Shown here: one piece after another, positions 49,555 to 59,136 of the stretch | Numbering within the stretch: position 1 is the first letter of the stretch | Layout of the letters: each line of letters begins with the position of its first letter | Assembly: GCA_903835235.1 (NCBI GenBank) | Contig: CAILMF010000001.1 | Coordinates: 62,001 to 126,000 of the forward strand | Length of the DNA: 64,000 nt | Direction of reading: 5' to 3' | From: an uncultured Rhodospirillales bacterium | GTDB taxonomy: Bacteria > Pseudomonadota > Alphaproteobacteria > Acetobacterales > Acetobacteraceae | Notes under the pieces: model-generated | What the model saw: only the letters and a program-made list of their open reading frames with translations | Told to the model about the DNA's origin: nothing | Database searches by the model: none | Translations under genes and position numbers: made by a program

Positions 49555-52203
49555 TCATGCCTCTCTGACAGTACCTGAAAGCATGGATTTTAGACGATAC
49601 AGCGCTTCCTGCGCCTCCCGTGGCGACAGGGCATCAATATCCAGGGCCATCAGCGCCTGTTCGACAGATGGGAGGGCGGCGGCGGCTGTGGAGTCCGCCG
49701 TGGCCGGGCGCGCCTGGGCGAAGAGCGGCAGCTCATCCGAAAGCGGGTCCAGGCCACGGGCGCGGGCTTCCAGCGCCACCAGCACCTGGTTGGCGCGGGC
49801 CAGCACGCCGCGTGGCACGCCGGCCAGCTTGGCCACGTGCAGGCCCCAGGATTTCTCGGCCACGCCGGGGCCGACGCTGTGCAGGAAGACCACCTCGTTC
49901 TTCCATTCCCGCACGCGCATGGTGGCCGGCGCCAGTTCCGGCAGCTTGCCGGCCAACGCGGTCAGTTCATGGAAATGGGTGGCGAAGATGGTGCGGCAGC
50001 GCACCCGGTCGTGCAGTGCCTCCAGCACCGCCCAGGCAATGGCCAGGCCGTCCCAGGTCGCTGTCCCACGCCCGACCTCGTCCAGCACCACCAGGCTGCG
50101 CGGGCCGGCCTGGTTGAGGATGGCGGCGGTCTCGGCCATCTCGACCATGAAGGTGGAGCGGCCGCCGGCGATGTCGTCGGCGGCGCCGACGCGGCTGAAC
50201 AGCCGGTCCACCAGGCCGAGGCGCGCCGATTCCGCCGGCACGAACAGGCCGGCCTGGGCCAGCACCGCGAACAGCGCGTTCTGGCGGAGATAGGTGGATT
50301 TGCCGGCCATGTTGGGGCCGGTGAGCAGGCAGAGCCGGCGGCCGGGCGAGAGGTCGCAGTCATTGGGCACGAAGCTGCCGGCCTTGTTGCGCGCCAGCGC
50401 CGCGGCCACCACCGGGTGGCGGCCACCGACCACGGCGAAGTCGGGGCGGTCGACCAGTTCCGGCCGGCACCAGCGGCCCTCGGCGGCGATCTCGGCAGCG
50501 GCGGCGTGCACGTCCAGCGCGGCCAGCGCCGTGGCGGCGGCGGCGATGCCGGGGCCGGCGGCCAGGCAAAGTTCGCGCAGGCGGCGGGCGATCAGCTTCT
50601 CGCGGCGCGCCGCCTGCTCGGCGGCCTCCGAGAGGCGGCGGTCCAGGCTGGCCAGGGCGGTACACGTAAAACGATGGGCGTTGGCCATGGTCTGGCGGTG
50701 GATCGGGGCAAACTCCCCCACCGCCTTGGCCGGCGGGCCACGCAGCAGCTTCTCGCCCTGGGCGGCCTGCATCTCCGCGAGGTAGCCGAATTGCTGGTGG
50801 TGGCGGATCTTCACCGAGGCCACGCCCCAGGCCTGGGCCAGGTCCATCTGCAAGGCCGCGATGGCACCGCGGGCGTCGTCGCGCAGCCGGCGCAGCGCGT
50901 CCAGCTCGCCATCATAGCCGGGGGCGACCAGACCGGGGTCGTCCAGCCGCGCCGGCAGGGTTTCTGCGAGGGCACGGGCCAGTTCCGGGCTGGGGTCGTC
51001 CGGCGGCAGCAGGGCTTCGGCGGCGTCGGTCAGCTGGTGCGGCAGCATCAGCGCGGCCTCGCCCAGCGCGGCGGCGATGTGGGCGCCACGGGCCAGGCCG
51101 TCCCGCACCGCCGCCAGGTCGCGCGGGGCGAAGCGGTCCAGCGAGAGGCGGGCGAGCGCCCGGGCCATGTCCGGCGCGCCCTTCAGCGTGGCGCGCAGCG
51201 TGGCGCGCAGCGGCGTGGACAGCAGCAGGGCGTGGACCGCGTCGTGCCGGGCGCCGATTTCTGCTGGTTCAGCCAGCGGGCTGGCCAGGCGGGCCGCGAG
51301 TTCCCGCGCGCCGGCGGCGGTGATGGTGCGGTCCACCGCGCCCAGCAGGCAGTCCTTCGGGCCACCGCGCTCCGGGCGCAGGATTTCCAGGCTGCGGCGG
51401 GTGGCGGCGTCCATCTGCAGCAGGCCACGGCCGCCGCGCGGCACCGGGCGAGACAGCCGCGGCAGGGCGCCGCGCTGGGTGGCCTTGACGTAGTCCAGCG
51501 CCATGGCGGCGGCGGTGATCTCGGCGGGGCTGAAGCTGCCGAAGCCGTCCAGCGTATGCACCGCGAAGGTTTCTGTGAGTCGCCGCGTGGCGTCGCGGGG
51601 GATGGCGACCTCGACCGTATCCGGCGCCAGGCCCTTGGGGGCGAGGATTTCAGCCGGCTCCAACCGGGCCAGCAAGGCCGGCAACTCCGCGCGGGGCAGC
51701 GCCTCGGTCTCGAAGGCGCCGGTGGAAATATCCAGCCAGGCGGCGCCGAGCGTGTCGGTGTCACCGGGGGCCAGGGCCAGCAGCCAGGCCGGGCGGGCGG
51801 CCTCCAGCAGGCTGTCCTCGGTCAGCGTGCCCGGGGTGACCAGGCGCACGACCTCTCGCCGCACGGCGCTGGCCTTGCGCTGCTTGGCCTGCTCGGGCGT
51901 CTCCATCTGCTCGCAGACCGCCACGCGGAAGCCGCGGCGGATCAGCCGGGCCAGATAGGCCTCGGCGGCATGGGCGGGCACGCCGCACATCGGCACCGGC
52001 TGGCCCTGGTGGCTGCCGCGATGGGCGAGTGCGATGTCCAGCGCCTCGCTGGCGGCTTCCGCATCGGCGAAGAACATCTCGAAGAAATCGCCCATGCGGA
52101 AGAACAGCAGCGCGTCCGGGTTCTCCGCCTTGGCGGTGAACCACTGCGCCAGGGCGGGGGAAGCGCCTTCGGCGGGCGGGTACTGGCTGATCGCGCGCTG
52201 CAT
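49555..52203 (-). CDS. mutS: DNA mismatch repair protein MutS
   Basis: 882 residues. Mismatch-recognition domain with the Phe-x-Glu motif in LLFFRMGDFFEMFFADAE, followed by connector, lever and clamp domains, then the ABC-type ATPase: Walker A LLTGPNMAGKSTYLRQ, signature and Walker B in LVVLDEVGRGTATWDGLAIA, and ATHFHELTAL. ATG at 52203 has AGGAAG nearby and begins ISQYPPAEGASPALAQWFTA; an upstream ATG at 52257 has no ribosome site. Neighbour glnD downstream and divergent maeB match the usual Rhodospirillales order. Confidence 0.96.
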   Translation of the reverse strand: MQRAISQYPPAEGASPALAQWFTAKAENPDALLFFRMGDFFEMFFADAEAASEALDIALAHRGSHQGQPVPMCGVPAHAAEAYLARLIRRGFRVAVCEQMETPEQAKQRKASAVRREVVRLVTPGTLTEDSLLEAARPAWLLALAPGDTDTLGAAWLDISTGAFETEALPRAELPALLARLEPAEILAPKGLAPDTVEVAIPRDATRRLTETFAVHTLDGFGSFSPAEITAAAMALDYVKATQRGALPRLSRPVPRGGRGLLQMDAATRRSLEILRPERGGPKDCLLGAVDRTITAAGARELAARLASPLAEPAEIGARHDAVHALLLSTPLRATLRATLKGAPDMARALARLSLDRFAPRDLAAVRDGLARGAHIAAALGEAALMLPHQLTDAAEALLPPDDPSPELARALAETLPARLDDPGLVAPGYDGELDALRRLRDDARGAIAALQMDLAQAWGVASVKIRHHQQFGYLAEMQAAQGEKLLRGPPAKAVGEFAPIHRQTMANAHRFTCTALASLDRRLSEAAEQAARREKLIARRLRELCLAAGPGIAAAATALAALDVHAAAAEIAAEGRWCRPELVDRPDFAVVGGRHPVVAAALARNKAGSFVPNDCDLSPGRRLCLLTGPNMAGKSTYLRQNALFAVLAQAGLFVPAESARLGLVDRLFSRVGAADDIAGGRSTFMVEMAETAAILNQAGPRSLVVLDEVGRGTATWDGLAIAWAVLEALHDRVRCRTIFATHFHELTALAGKLPELAPATMRVREWKNEVVFLHSVGPGVAEKSWGLHVAKLAGVPRGVLARANQVLVALEARARGLDPLSDELPLFAQARPATADSTAAAALPSVEQALMALDIDALSPREAQEALYRLKSMLSGTVREA

Positions 52204-52496
52204 CGGCAAGCTTCCTAACAGGGCGATGACGGCGGCGGTACTGGCTGCCTTGGTCATGCGTGGGCCTGACCCGCGCATCCCTGGCCTGGCCATGAAGCCG
52301 GGTGGCCGACGGGCGCCTGGCCGGTGCGGGCGCTGCTTAATCATGCCGGCGTCGCCGGACTTAAATTAAATCCAGCGCTGTCGCTGCTTCGCACCCGCGA
52401 AGTACCCGGCTTCCAAACCCTTGTCCTACCTGCGAAACTCGGGGTTCACACGCTGGTCAACCAGCGGATTCGGATTTTCGAGGGACAAGTAGAATC

Positions 52497-54809
52497 ATGG
52501 ACGACGCGCGCAAGAGCCACATGCCGCCGGTCTCGCTTTCGGATGTGCGCACGGCGCGGGTGACGCCGGAGGAAGCCCTGGCGATGCACGCCGAGGGCCG
52601 GCCGGGCAAGCTGGAAACCCGGCTGATCAAGCCGCTGGTCACCGCGCGCGATCTCTCCCTGGCCTACAGCCCCGGCGTGGCGGAACCCTGCCTGCACATC
52701 GCCCGCGACCCCTCGCTGGCCTATGACTACACCTCCAAGGGGAACTTCGTCGCCGTCGTCTCCAACGGCACCGCGGTGTTGGGCCTGGGCAACCTCGGCG
52801 CGCTGGCGTCCAAGCCGGTGATGGAGGGCAAGGTCGCGCTGTTCAAGCGCTTCGCCGATGTCGATGGCATGGATTTGTGCCTGGATACCGAGGATGTCGA
52901 CGCCATCGTCAACTGCGTCCGCTACCTCGGCCCGTCCTTCGGCGGCATCAACCTGGAAGACATCAAGGCGCCGGAGTGCTTCGTCATCGAGCAGCGGCTG
53001 CGCGAGCTGATGGACATTCCGGTGTTCCATGACGACCAGCATGGCACCGCGATTGTGGCGGCGGCGGGGCTGATCAACGCGGCGCACCTGACCGGGCGCG
53101 ACCTGGCGAAGACGAAGCTGGTGATCAACGGCGCCGGCGCGGCCAGCATCGCCTGCGCCGAGCTGCTGCGCGCCATGGGCATGCGGCCCGAGAACATCAT
53201 CATGTGCGACACCAAGGGCGTGCTGTATCGCGGCCGCACCGAGGGCATGAACCAGTGGAAATCCGCCCATGCGGTGGAGACCACGACGCGCACGCTGACC
53301 CAGGCGCTGGAAGGCGCCGACGTGTTCTTCGGCCTTTCGGTCAAGGGCGCGCTGACCAAGGAGATGGTGGCGGCGATGGCGCCGGCGCCGATCATCTTCG
53401 CCATGGCCAATCCGGACCCGGAGATCACGCCCGAGGAAGCCCGCGCCGCGCGCAGCGATGCGATCATCGCCACCGGGCGTTCGGACTATCCGAACCAGGT
53501 GAATAACGTGCTGGGCTTCCCGTTCATCTTCCGCGGCGCGCTGGACGTGCGGGCCAGCACCATCAACGACGCGATGAAGATCGCCGCCGCCCAGGCGCTG
53601 GCCCTGCTGGCGCGGGAGGACGTGCCGGAGGAGGTTGGTTCCGCCGGCGCCGGCAAGTCGCTCCGCTTCGGGCCGGAATACATCATCCCCAACGCCTTCG
53701 ACCCGCGGCTGATCAGCCGCGTCTCGCCTGCGGTCGCGAAAGCGGCGATGGACAGTGGCGTGGCGCGCAAGCCGATCAAGGACCTGGACGCCTATGCGCG
53801 GGAGCTGACCAAGCGGCTGGACACGACTGCTTCGGCGCTGGAGTTCATCACCGAGCGGGTGCAGGCCAACCCGAAGAAGGTGGTCTTCGCCGAGGGCGAG
53901 GAGGAGAAGGTGATCCGCGCCGCGATCGCCTACATCAACAGCGGCTACGGCACCCCGGTGCTGGTGGGGCGAGAGGAGCGGATCAACGCCACCGCCGCGG
54001 CGCTGGGCCTGGTGCTGCCGGCGGGGATGGAGATCCACAACGCCCGCGTTTCCTCCCACAACCGGCGCTATGCCGAGTTCCTGTATGCCCGGCACCAGCG
54101 CGGCGGCATGCTGTTCCGCGACTGCCAGCGCCTGGTCAACCAGGACCGCAACGTCTTCGCCGCCTGCATGGTGGCGCTGGGCGAGGCCGACGCCATGCTG
54201 ACCGGGCTGACCCGCAGCTACAGCGTGGCGCTGGACGGGGTGCGGATGGCGCTGGACACCGCCCCAGGGCAGGCGCTGTTCGGGCTGACGCTGATGCTGG
54301 CGCGCGTCTCCGGCACGGTGTTCGTGGCCGATACCGCCATTCATGAACGGCCGGACGCGCAGACGCTGGCGGATATTGCCGTGCAGTCCGCCGCCGCCGC
54401 TCGCCGGTTGGGCGCGGAGCCGCGCGTGGCCTTCCTCAGCTTCTCCAATTTCGGCGACCCCAAGGGGGTGATCCCCGGCAGCGTGCGCGAGGCGGTGAAG
54501 CTGCTGGACGAGCGCAAGGTGGACTTCGAATACGATGGCGAGATGAGCGCCGACGTGGCGCTGGACCCGCAGCTGCGCGCGCTCTACCCGTTCTGCCGGC
54601 TGACCGGGCCGGCCAATGTGCTGGTCATGCCCGGGCTGCACGCGGCCCACATTTTGACCAAGGCGGTGCCGCGGCTGACCAGCGGCACCTCCATTGGCCC
54701 GCTGCTGATGGGCATGGCCAAGCCGGTGCAGATCGTCTCCATGGATGCCACGGTGAACCAGCTGCTGGACATGGCCTGCCTGGCGGCGCACGGCGCGATC
54801 AGCCGGTAG
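52497..54809 (+). CDS. maeB: NADP-dependent malic enzyme with phosphotransacetylase-like domain
   Basis: 770 residues. The N-terminal malic enzyme part (about 1-430) converts malate to pyruvate and CO2: YSPGVAEPCLHIARDPSLAY, the metal/substrate block FVIEQRLRELMDIPVFHDDQ, NAD(P) motif KLVINGAGAASIACAELL and IFAMANPDPEITPEEA. The C-terminal third (about 440-770) is a PTA-like regulatory domain (PKKVVFAEGEEEKVIRAA, FGLTLMLARVSGTVFVADTA) that in characterised cases binds acetyl-CoA as effector. GAGGG precedes the ATG. The DUF488 start follows the stop with no gap. Confidence 0.96.
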   Translation: MDDARKSHMPPVSLSDVRTARVTPEEALAMHAEGRPGKLETRLIKPLVTARDLSLAYSPGVAEPCLHIARDPSLAYDYTSKGNFVAVVSNGTAVLGLGNLGALASKPVMEGKVALFKRFADVDGMDLCLDTEDVDAIVNCVRYLGPSFGGINLEDIKAPECFVIEQRLRELMDIPVFHDDQHGTAIVAAAGLINAAHLTGRDLAKTKLVINGAGAASIACAELLRAMGMRPENIIMCDTKGVLYRGRTEGMNQWKSAHAVETTTRTLTQALEGADVFFGLSVKGALTKEMVAAMAPAPIIFAMANPDPEITPEEARAARSDAIIATGRSDYPNQVNNVLGFPFIFRGALDVRASTINDAMKIAAAQALALLAREDVPEEVGSAGAGKSLRFGPEYIIPNAFDPRLISRVSPAVAKAAMDSGVARKPIKDLDAYARELTKRLDTTASALEFITERVQANPKKVVFAEGEEEKVIRAAIAYINSGYGTPVLVGREERINATAAALGLVLPAGMEIHNARVSSHNRRYAEFLYARHQRGGMLFRDCQRLVNQDRNVFAACMVALGEADAMLTGLTRSYSVALDGVRMALDTAPGQALFGLTLMLARVSGTVFVADTAIHERPDAQTLADIAVQSAAAARRLGAEPRVAFLSFSNFGDPKGVIPGSVREAVKLLDERKVDFEYDGEMSADVALDPQLRALYPFCRLTGPANVLVMPGLHAAHILTKAVPRLTSGTSIGPLLMGMAKPVQIVSMDATVNQLLDMACLAAHGAISR

Positions 54810-55310
54810 ATGCCGCCCGATGACCGCAGGGCCGCAGGGCCCGAAGGTCTGAATCGGCGGCCCCAAGCCGTCTTCACCATCGGCTACGAGAACGCGACGC
54901 CACCCACGCTGGTGGCGGCGCTGCAACGGGCAGGGGTGGTGACGGTGGCGGATGTGCGGGCGCTGGCGAACAGCCGGCGGCCCGGCTTCGCCAAGCGGGC
55001 GCTGACCGCGGCGCTGGCGGAGGCGGGGATCGGCTATTGGCATATCCCGGCGCTGGGCACCCCGGCGGCGGGGCGCCAGGCGGTGCGGGAAGGCCGGCCA
55101 GAGGCGATGAAGCCGATCTTCGCCCGGCACCTGGCGGGCATCGAGGCCCAGGCAGCGCTGGGCGCGCTGCGCGAGCGGGCGCTGCGGGAGACGTTGTGCC
55201 TGCTGTGCCTGGAAGCCGATCCGCGGCACTGCCACAGGAGCCTGGTTGCAGAGGCGCTGGATGCTTCAACCGTGAAGCATTTGCATCCTGGGGCTACTGG
55301 GGCAGACTGA
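54810..55310 (+). CDS. DUF488 domain protein
   Basis: 166 residues. DUF488 proteins are small cytosolic proteins of unknown function with conserved Cys residues. Seen: VFTIGYENATPPTLVAALQR, VADVRALANSRRPGFAKRAL, YWHIPALG and the closing CLLCLEADPRHCHRSLVAEA. The ATG at 54810 immediately follows the maeB TAG; a later start may be used because residues 1-17 are not family-like. Translation is probably coupled to maeB. Confidence 0.87.
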   Translation: MPPDDRRAAGPEGLNRRPQAVFTIGYENATPPTLVAALQRAGVVTVADVRALANSRRPGFAKRALTAALAEAGIGYWHIPALGTPAAGRQAVREGRPEAMKPIFARHLAGIEAQAALGALRERALRETLCLLCLEADPRHCHRSLVAEALDASTVKHLHPGATGAD

Positions 55311-55337
55311 CCGCGCTTTGCGTAAGGAGGCCCCGCC

Positions 55338-55625
55338 ATGCCGCTTGCCCTGGTGGTTCATGATCTGCCCGCGGGTTCGGCCGCGCTGAAGGCCATGGTG
55401 GACGCGATCTACGAGATTGCGCCGGAGCATTGGCCGATGTCGGACAGCGCGCTGCTGGCGGCCACCGGCGTTTCCCCAAGCTATCTGCGCGACCACCTGC
55501 TGCGGGCATTGCGGGCGCAGGGGCATCGTGCCGGGCTGATGCTGGTCAGCCGTCTCGGCACCAACGCGGCCTGGACCGGCCTGCCGGCGGATGGCGAGGA
55601 CTGGCTGCGGCAGGCGCTGGATTAG
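55338..55625 (+). CDS. Small protein of unknown function
   Basis: 95 residues with an AAGGAGG site directly upstream (55324-55330) giving a clear start at 55338. It is mostly helical: AALKAMVDAIYEIAPEHWPM, SDSALLAATGVSPSYLRDHL, then a basic LLRALRAQGHRAGLMLVSRL. The middle resembles a helix-turn-helix (LAATGVSPSYLRDHLLRAL), so DNA binding is possible but not shown. It follows DUF488 by 27 bp and may be in the same unit as maeB. Confidence 0.65.
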   Translation: MPLALVVHDLPAGSAALKAMVDAIYEIAPEHWPMSDSALLAATGVSPSYLRDHLLRALRAQGHRAGLMLVSRLGTNAAWTGLPADGEDWLRQALD

Positions 55626-55691
55626 TGTCCCCTCGTCGCCGGTGGAACGGACGGCGACATGGACCATCAGCTCGAACGGCAGCCAGGGTGG

Positions 55692-55717
55692 GTCAGGCGC
55701 TGCCGTGAGCGTCTGAC
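55692..55717 (+). terminator. Hairpin after the small gene at 55338
   Basis: GTCAGGCGCT pairs with AGCGTCTGAC (one G-T pair) over a 6-base loop, 67 bp past the stop. No T-run. The remainder of the 55626-56031 gap shows only the doubtful small reading frame listed separately. Confidence 0.4.
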
Positions 55718-55749
55718 ATGAGCCGGGTCGCGGGGCCGACCATCGCCGC

Positions 55750-55839
55750 TCAGCCGCGGCCCCGCATATAGGTGCGTTCCGGGCGATAGCGAAGCCAGTG
55801 ACGCAGGCGCGCAGCCAGCGTCCTCACGAGTACGGGCAT
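55750..55839 (-). CDS. Possible 29-residue basic protein
   Basis: MPVLVRTLAARLRHWLRYRP, then a short Arg-rich tail. GGAAAA lies upstream of the ATG at 55839. An in-frame ATG at 55878 would give 42 residues but has no ribosome site. The amphipathic basic helix recalls DUF1127-type small proteins, though the defining tail is missing. Low confidence: it may be chance. Confidence 0.25.
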   Translation of the reverse strand: MPVLVRTLAARLRHWLRYRPERTYMRGRG

Positions 55840-56031
55840 CGGCGGTTTTTCCAGTTGTCGAACCGTCCGGCCGCGCATTTCGCCGCCGGGATGCTCGGCA
55901 TTATTGACGCTGAACCTTGCCAAAGGCTTGGCGCGTTGGCGGCAAATTGATGGCAGCGCGGACACGCCGGCGTGCGGCCAGCGCAAGCCTGTTGCCGGAT
56001 GCATGAAGGCCGACGCCGCGCGCGCTTCGCC

Positions 56032-56943
56032 CTACCCGGCCTTGCGGATGATGATGCCGGCCGAGGTGACGATGCGCCCGCGGAAGTTCAGCCGCAGGTG
56101 CGGCGGATGCAGCGGGCCGAGCGCGAAGGGATGGTATTCATAAGGTGGCAGGTCGACGAATTGGTCCAGCAGCCCCTCGCCGCCGGCATCATCCAGCGGC
56201 AGCATCGTGTGGCCCTCGGCGGCCAGGCGCCTGGCCAGGGCGTCCAGGTGGCGGCGCTGGTACAGCACGGTGCGGCCGCGGCCCAGCGTGCGTTCCGCCT
56301 GGTTCAGGTTGTATTCGGTGGTGTGCACGGCAACGCCGCCGGGGCGCAGGCAGTCCATGGCGCGGCAGACGAAGTCCAGGCCGCGCTCCAGCGTGCCCAG
56401 ATGCTCGAAGGCGCAGACCGACCAGAGGAAGTCGTAGCCACGCAGGTCGGCGGGGATGCGGCGCATGTCCACCGCCCGCTGGTCGACGCGGGCGTCGAAG
56501 CCGGCGCGGTCCACCTGGTGCGGGTGGTGCAGCCGTTCGGCGCCGTGCTGGCCGGTGGCGGCCCAGCCATGGGCGCGGCGGTCCTTGGCATCCAGGTCGG
56601 TGGCGGTAATCTCCAGCCCGCGCGCGGCGAAGAGGGAGGGGAGTTGTTCCTGCCCCACGGCGAAGCCGAGGCCGCGGCGGCCGGCCTCCAGCATGCCGGC
56701 CTCCCACAGCGCCTGCAGGATGAAGCAGTCCTCCCACAGCTTGCGATGGTACAGCGGATAGCAGAACAGCGCCTGGCACCAATGGCGCAGCCAGTCATGC
56801 TCGATATCGGCCTGGCGGCAGATGCGGCTGGTCAGGCCGGCATGGACCGGCGCGGCGGGTACCCGCAAGCCCGGCCCGGCGAGGCCTTCGGCGTAGCGTT
56901 GCCGGGCCAGGCCGGTGGCCAGCACCTTGGTGTTCCAGCGCAC
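56032..56943 (-). CDS. SAM-dependent methyltransferase, possibly starting further upstream
   Basis: 303 residues from GTG at 56943. Class I methyltransferase features: GLGFAVGQEQLPSLFAARGL as motif I, EITATDLDAKDRRA with the acidic ribose-binding residue, YDFLWSVCAFEHLGTLERGL as motif IV and LRPGGVAVHTTEYNL. The open frame continues coherently upstream (LIPPRFWHWLERLLLGGRQA) to about 57009 without an ATG, GTG or TTG, so the true start may be a CTG at 57009 or another rare codon, close to the preceding Bug gene stop at 57011. Substrate unknown; it lacks glycan or lipid gene neighbours. Confidence 0.78.
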   Translation of the reverse strand: MRWNTKVLATGLARQRYAEGLAGPGLRVPAAPVHAGLTSRICRQADIEHDWLRHWCQALFCYPLYHRKLWEDCFILQALWEAGMLEAGRRGLGFAVGQEQLPSLFAARGLEITATDLDAKDRRAHGWAATGQHGAERLHHPHQVDRAGFDARVDQRAVDMRRIPADLRGYDFLWSVCAFEHLGTLERGLDFVCRAMDCLRPGGVAVHTTEYNLNQAERTLGRGRTVLYQRRHLDALARRLAAEGHTMLPLDDAGGEGLLDQFVDLPPYEYHPFALGPLHPPHLRLNFRGRIVTSAGIIIRKAG

Positions 56944-57010
56944 CAGCTCGGCCTGGCGGCCGCCCAGCAGCAGGCGTTCCAGCCAGTGCCAGAAGCGCGG
57001 GGGGATCAGC

Positions 57011-57979
57011 TCAGCCGTCCAGCTTGATGCCCAGCTCGCGGATCAGTGGCCGCCACTGGGCATTCTCCTGGGCCACGAAGGCGGCGAATTCAGCCGGGGA
57101 GGAGGCGCGGTTCTCGATGCCGAGGTCGCGGAAGCGGGCCTGCACGTCATCGGCGGCCACGGCGGCCAGCAGCGCCTGGTTCAGCCTGGTGACGATCGGC
57201 GCCGGGGTGGCGGCGGCCACGCTCATGCCCTGCCAGCCATAGGCGACGGCATTGGCGAAGCCAAGTTCACGCAGCGTGGGCACCTGCTGCGCGATGGGGC
57301 TGCGGGCTTCGGAGAAGCAGCACAGCGTCTTGACCCGGCCGGAGGTGATGTAGGGCGTGCCGGTGGCGCAATCGACCACGGCGCATTCCACATTGCCGGC
57401 CAGCAGGTCCTGCACCGCCGCCGGGGTGCCGCGATAGGGCACATGGGTGGCCTGCAGGCCGGCGCGGCGCTTGGCCATCTCCAGCGCCAGGTGGTGCGGC
57501 GAGGCGACGCCGGGGGAAGCCACCGCCAGCGTGCCGTTGCGCGAGCGGGCAACCAGGTCCGCGAAGCTGTTGGCCGCATGGTCCGGCCGCACCATCAGGA
57601 ACAGCGGGAAGCGGCCGATGAAGCCGATGCCGGCCAGGTCGCGGTCGGGGTCGTAGGGCAGCCGGCTGTAGAGCGCGGGGTTGTAGGTCAGGATGCCGTT
57701 GTCGACATGCAGGATGCTGTAGCCATCGGCCGGGGCGCGGGTGACGGTTTCGCTGGCCAGCACGGCGCCGCCGCCGGGCTTGTTCTCCACCACCACGGGG
57801 TGGCCGAGCCGCGTGGTCATGTGCCCCGCCAGCAGCCGGGCGAAGAGGTCCGAGGCGCCGCCCGGGGGATAGCCCACCACCAGGCGCAGCGCGCGGTCCG
57901 GGTAGCTGGCTTGCGCCAGCGCCGGGCCGCCCAAGGCGATTGCGGCGGCACCCTGCGCCAACATCCTGCGTCCCAGCAT
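57011..57979 (-). CDS. Bug-family (TctC-like) substrate-binding protein
   Basis: 322-residue periplasmic receptor, the fifth of its family in the window. Signal peptide MLGRRMLAQGAAAIALGGPA ending near ALAQA, then YPDRALRLVVGYPPGGASDL, VVVENKPGGGAVLASE, APADGYSILHVDN and ASPGVASPHHLALEMAKRRA. It is only distantly similar to the tandem trio at 29.6-32.6 kb. No TctAB partners are near. A methyltransferase reading frame begins 2 bp after its stop. Confidence 0.9.
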   Translation of the reverse strand: MLGRRMLAQGAAAIALGGPALAQASYPDRALRLVVGYPPGGASDLFARLLAGHMTTRLGHPVVVENKPGGGAVLASETVTRAPADGYSILHVDNGILTYNPALYSRLPYDPDRDLAGIGFIGRFPLFLMVRPDHAANSFADLVARSRNGTLAVASPGVASPHHLALEMAKRRAGLQATHVPYRGTPAAVQDLLAGNVECAVVDCATGTPYITSGRVKTLCCFSEARSPIAQQVPTLRELGFANAVAYGWQGMSVAAATPAPIVTRLNQALLAAVAADDVQARFRDLGIENRASSPAEFAAFVAQENAQWRPLIRELGIKLDG

Positions 57980-58208
57980 GGCCTTGTCCCCTTCGGCTGC
58001 CGCGGCGATGACGCCGGCGGTCGATGCGGTTCAATTACCGGCTGCGGCGCCATCCACCAAGCCGGAACGCGCAAGCAAAGGGCCGCTGGCATTCCAGGTT
58101 GCCCGGTGCCGGCTTCGCGCGCCGGCGCCGCCAGGGGAAGCGCGGCACGGCCGCGCGCCGGTTTGGGTGCCGCCTCGGCCGGGCGAGCGGCGTTGGCTGG
58201 CGTGAGGA

Positions 58209-59129
58209 TCAGCCCAGCGCCAGGGCGATCCACAGCGGCAGCGTCACCACGCAGGCCATGTGCTCGGCGCTGGTCAGCGCGGCCATCAGCGGCGCGTCGC
58301 CGCCCATGGCGCGGGCCATCACGTAGCTGGTGGGGGCGGTGGGCAGCGCCATGAAGCCGACGGCGATGACCAGCGGCATCGGCTCCAGCCCCAGGGCGCG
58401 GCCGAGCAGCAGGGTCAGGCCGGGCATTACCAGCAGCTTGATGCAGCCGGTCCAGAATTGCAGCGGCAGGCGGTCGCGCATGGCCTCCAGCGTCAGCGCC
58501 GCGCCGACGCTGAGCAGGCCCAGCGCCACCGAGGCCTGGCCCAGCGTGCGCAGCAGCGGGCCGATGCCGGGCGGCAGGCCACCCAGCCCGGCGATGGCGA
58601 AGCCGACCAGGCAGCCCATCACCATCGGGTTCATGCCCAGCTGGCGCAGCAGCCGCCAGGGGCTGAAGCGGCCACCGGCGGGGTTGGGGCCAAGGGCGAA
58701 GGCAATGGTGACGATGACCTGCACGAAGGGCACGATCAGCCCGGTGGCCACCGCGCCCAGCGCCAGGCCGGTGGGGCCGAACAGCGCGCCGACCACGGCG
58801 AAGCCCATCAACTGGTTGAAGCGGATGCCGCCCATCAGCACCGAGGTCATGGCGGGGTGGCCGGTGCGGCAGGCGCGCGCCAGGCCGATGCTGATCACCA
58901 CGCCGATGCCGAGCGCGGCCCAGATGACCATGGCCATGGCGCCCAGCGGCAGTTCCGCCAGTTGCAGCGGCGCGATGGCGGAGACCAGCAGGCAGGGGGT
59001 GAGCACCCAGAACACCAGGCGCTCGATGCCGGCCCAGACCGTGGCATCCGGCAGCAGGTGGCGGCGCAGCAGCCAGCCGAGCACGAGCAGCCCGAAGGCC
59101 GGCACCAAGGCGTCGATGTAGCCGGTCAT
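58209..59129 (-). CDS. AEC (auxin efflux carrier) family transporter
   Basis: 306 residues with about ten membrane helices in two inverted halves. YIDALVPAFGLLVLGWLLRR is helix 1; conserved internal blocks include GGIRFNQLMGFAVVGALFGP and LGQASVALGLLSVGAALTLE. Bacterial AEC members export or import organic acids such as malate or malonate; the substrate here is unknown. ATG at 59129 is chosen because homology starts at MTGYIDALVPA. The lipoprotein gene upstream ends 7 bp before the start, so the pair is likely co-transcribed. Confidence 0.9.
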   Translation of the reverse strand: MTGYIDALVPAFGLLVLGWLLRRHLLPDATVWAGIERLVFWVLTPCLLVSAIAPLQLAELPLGAMAMVIWAALGIGVVISIGLARACRTGHPAMTSVLMGGIRFNQLMGFAVVGALFGPTGLALGAVATGLIVPFVQVIVTIAFALGPNPAGGRFSPWRLLRQLGMNPMVMGCLVGFAIAGLGGLPPGIGPLLRTLGQASVALGLLSVGAALTLEAMRDRLPLQFWTGCIKLLVMPGLTLLLGRALGLEPMPLVIAVGFMALPTAPTSYVMARAMGGDAPLMAALTSAEHMACVVTLPLWIALALG

Positions 59130-59136
59130 GCCGGCG

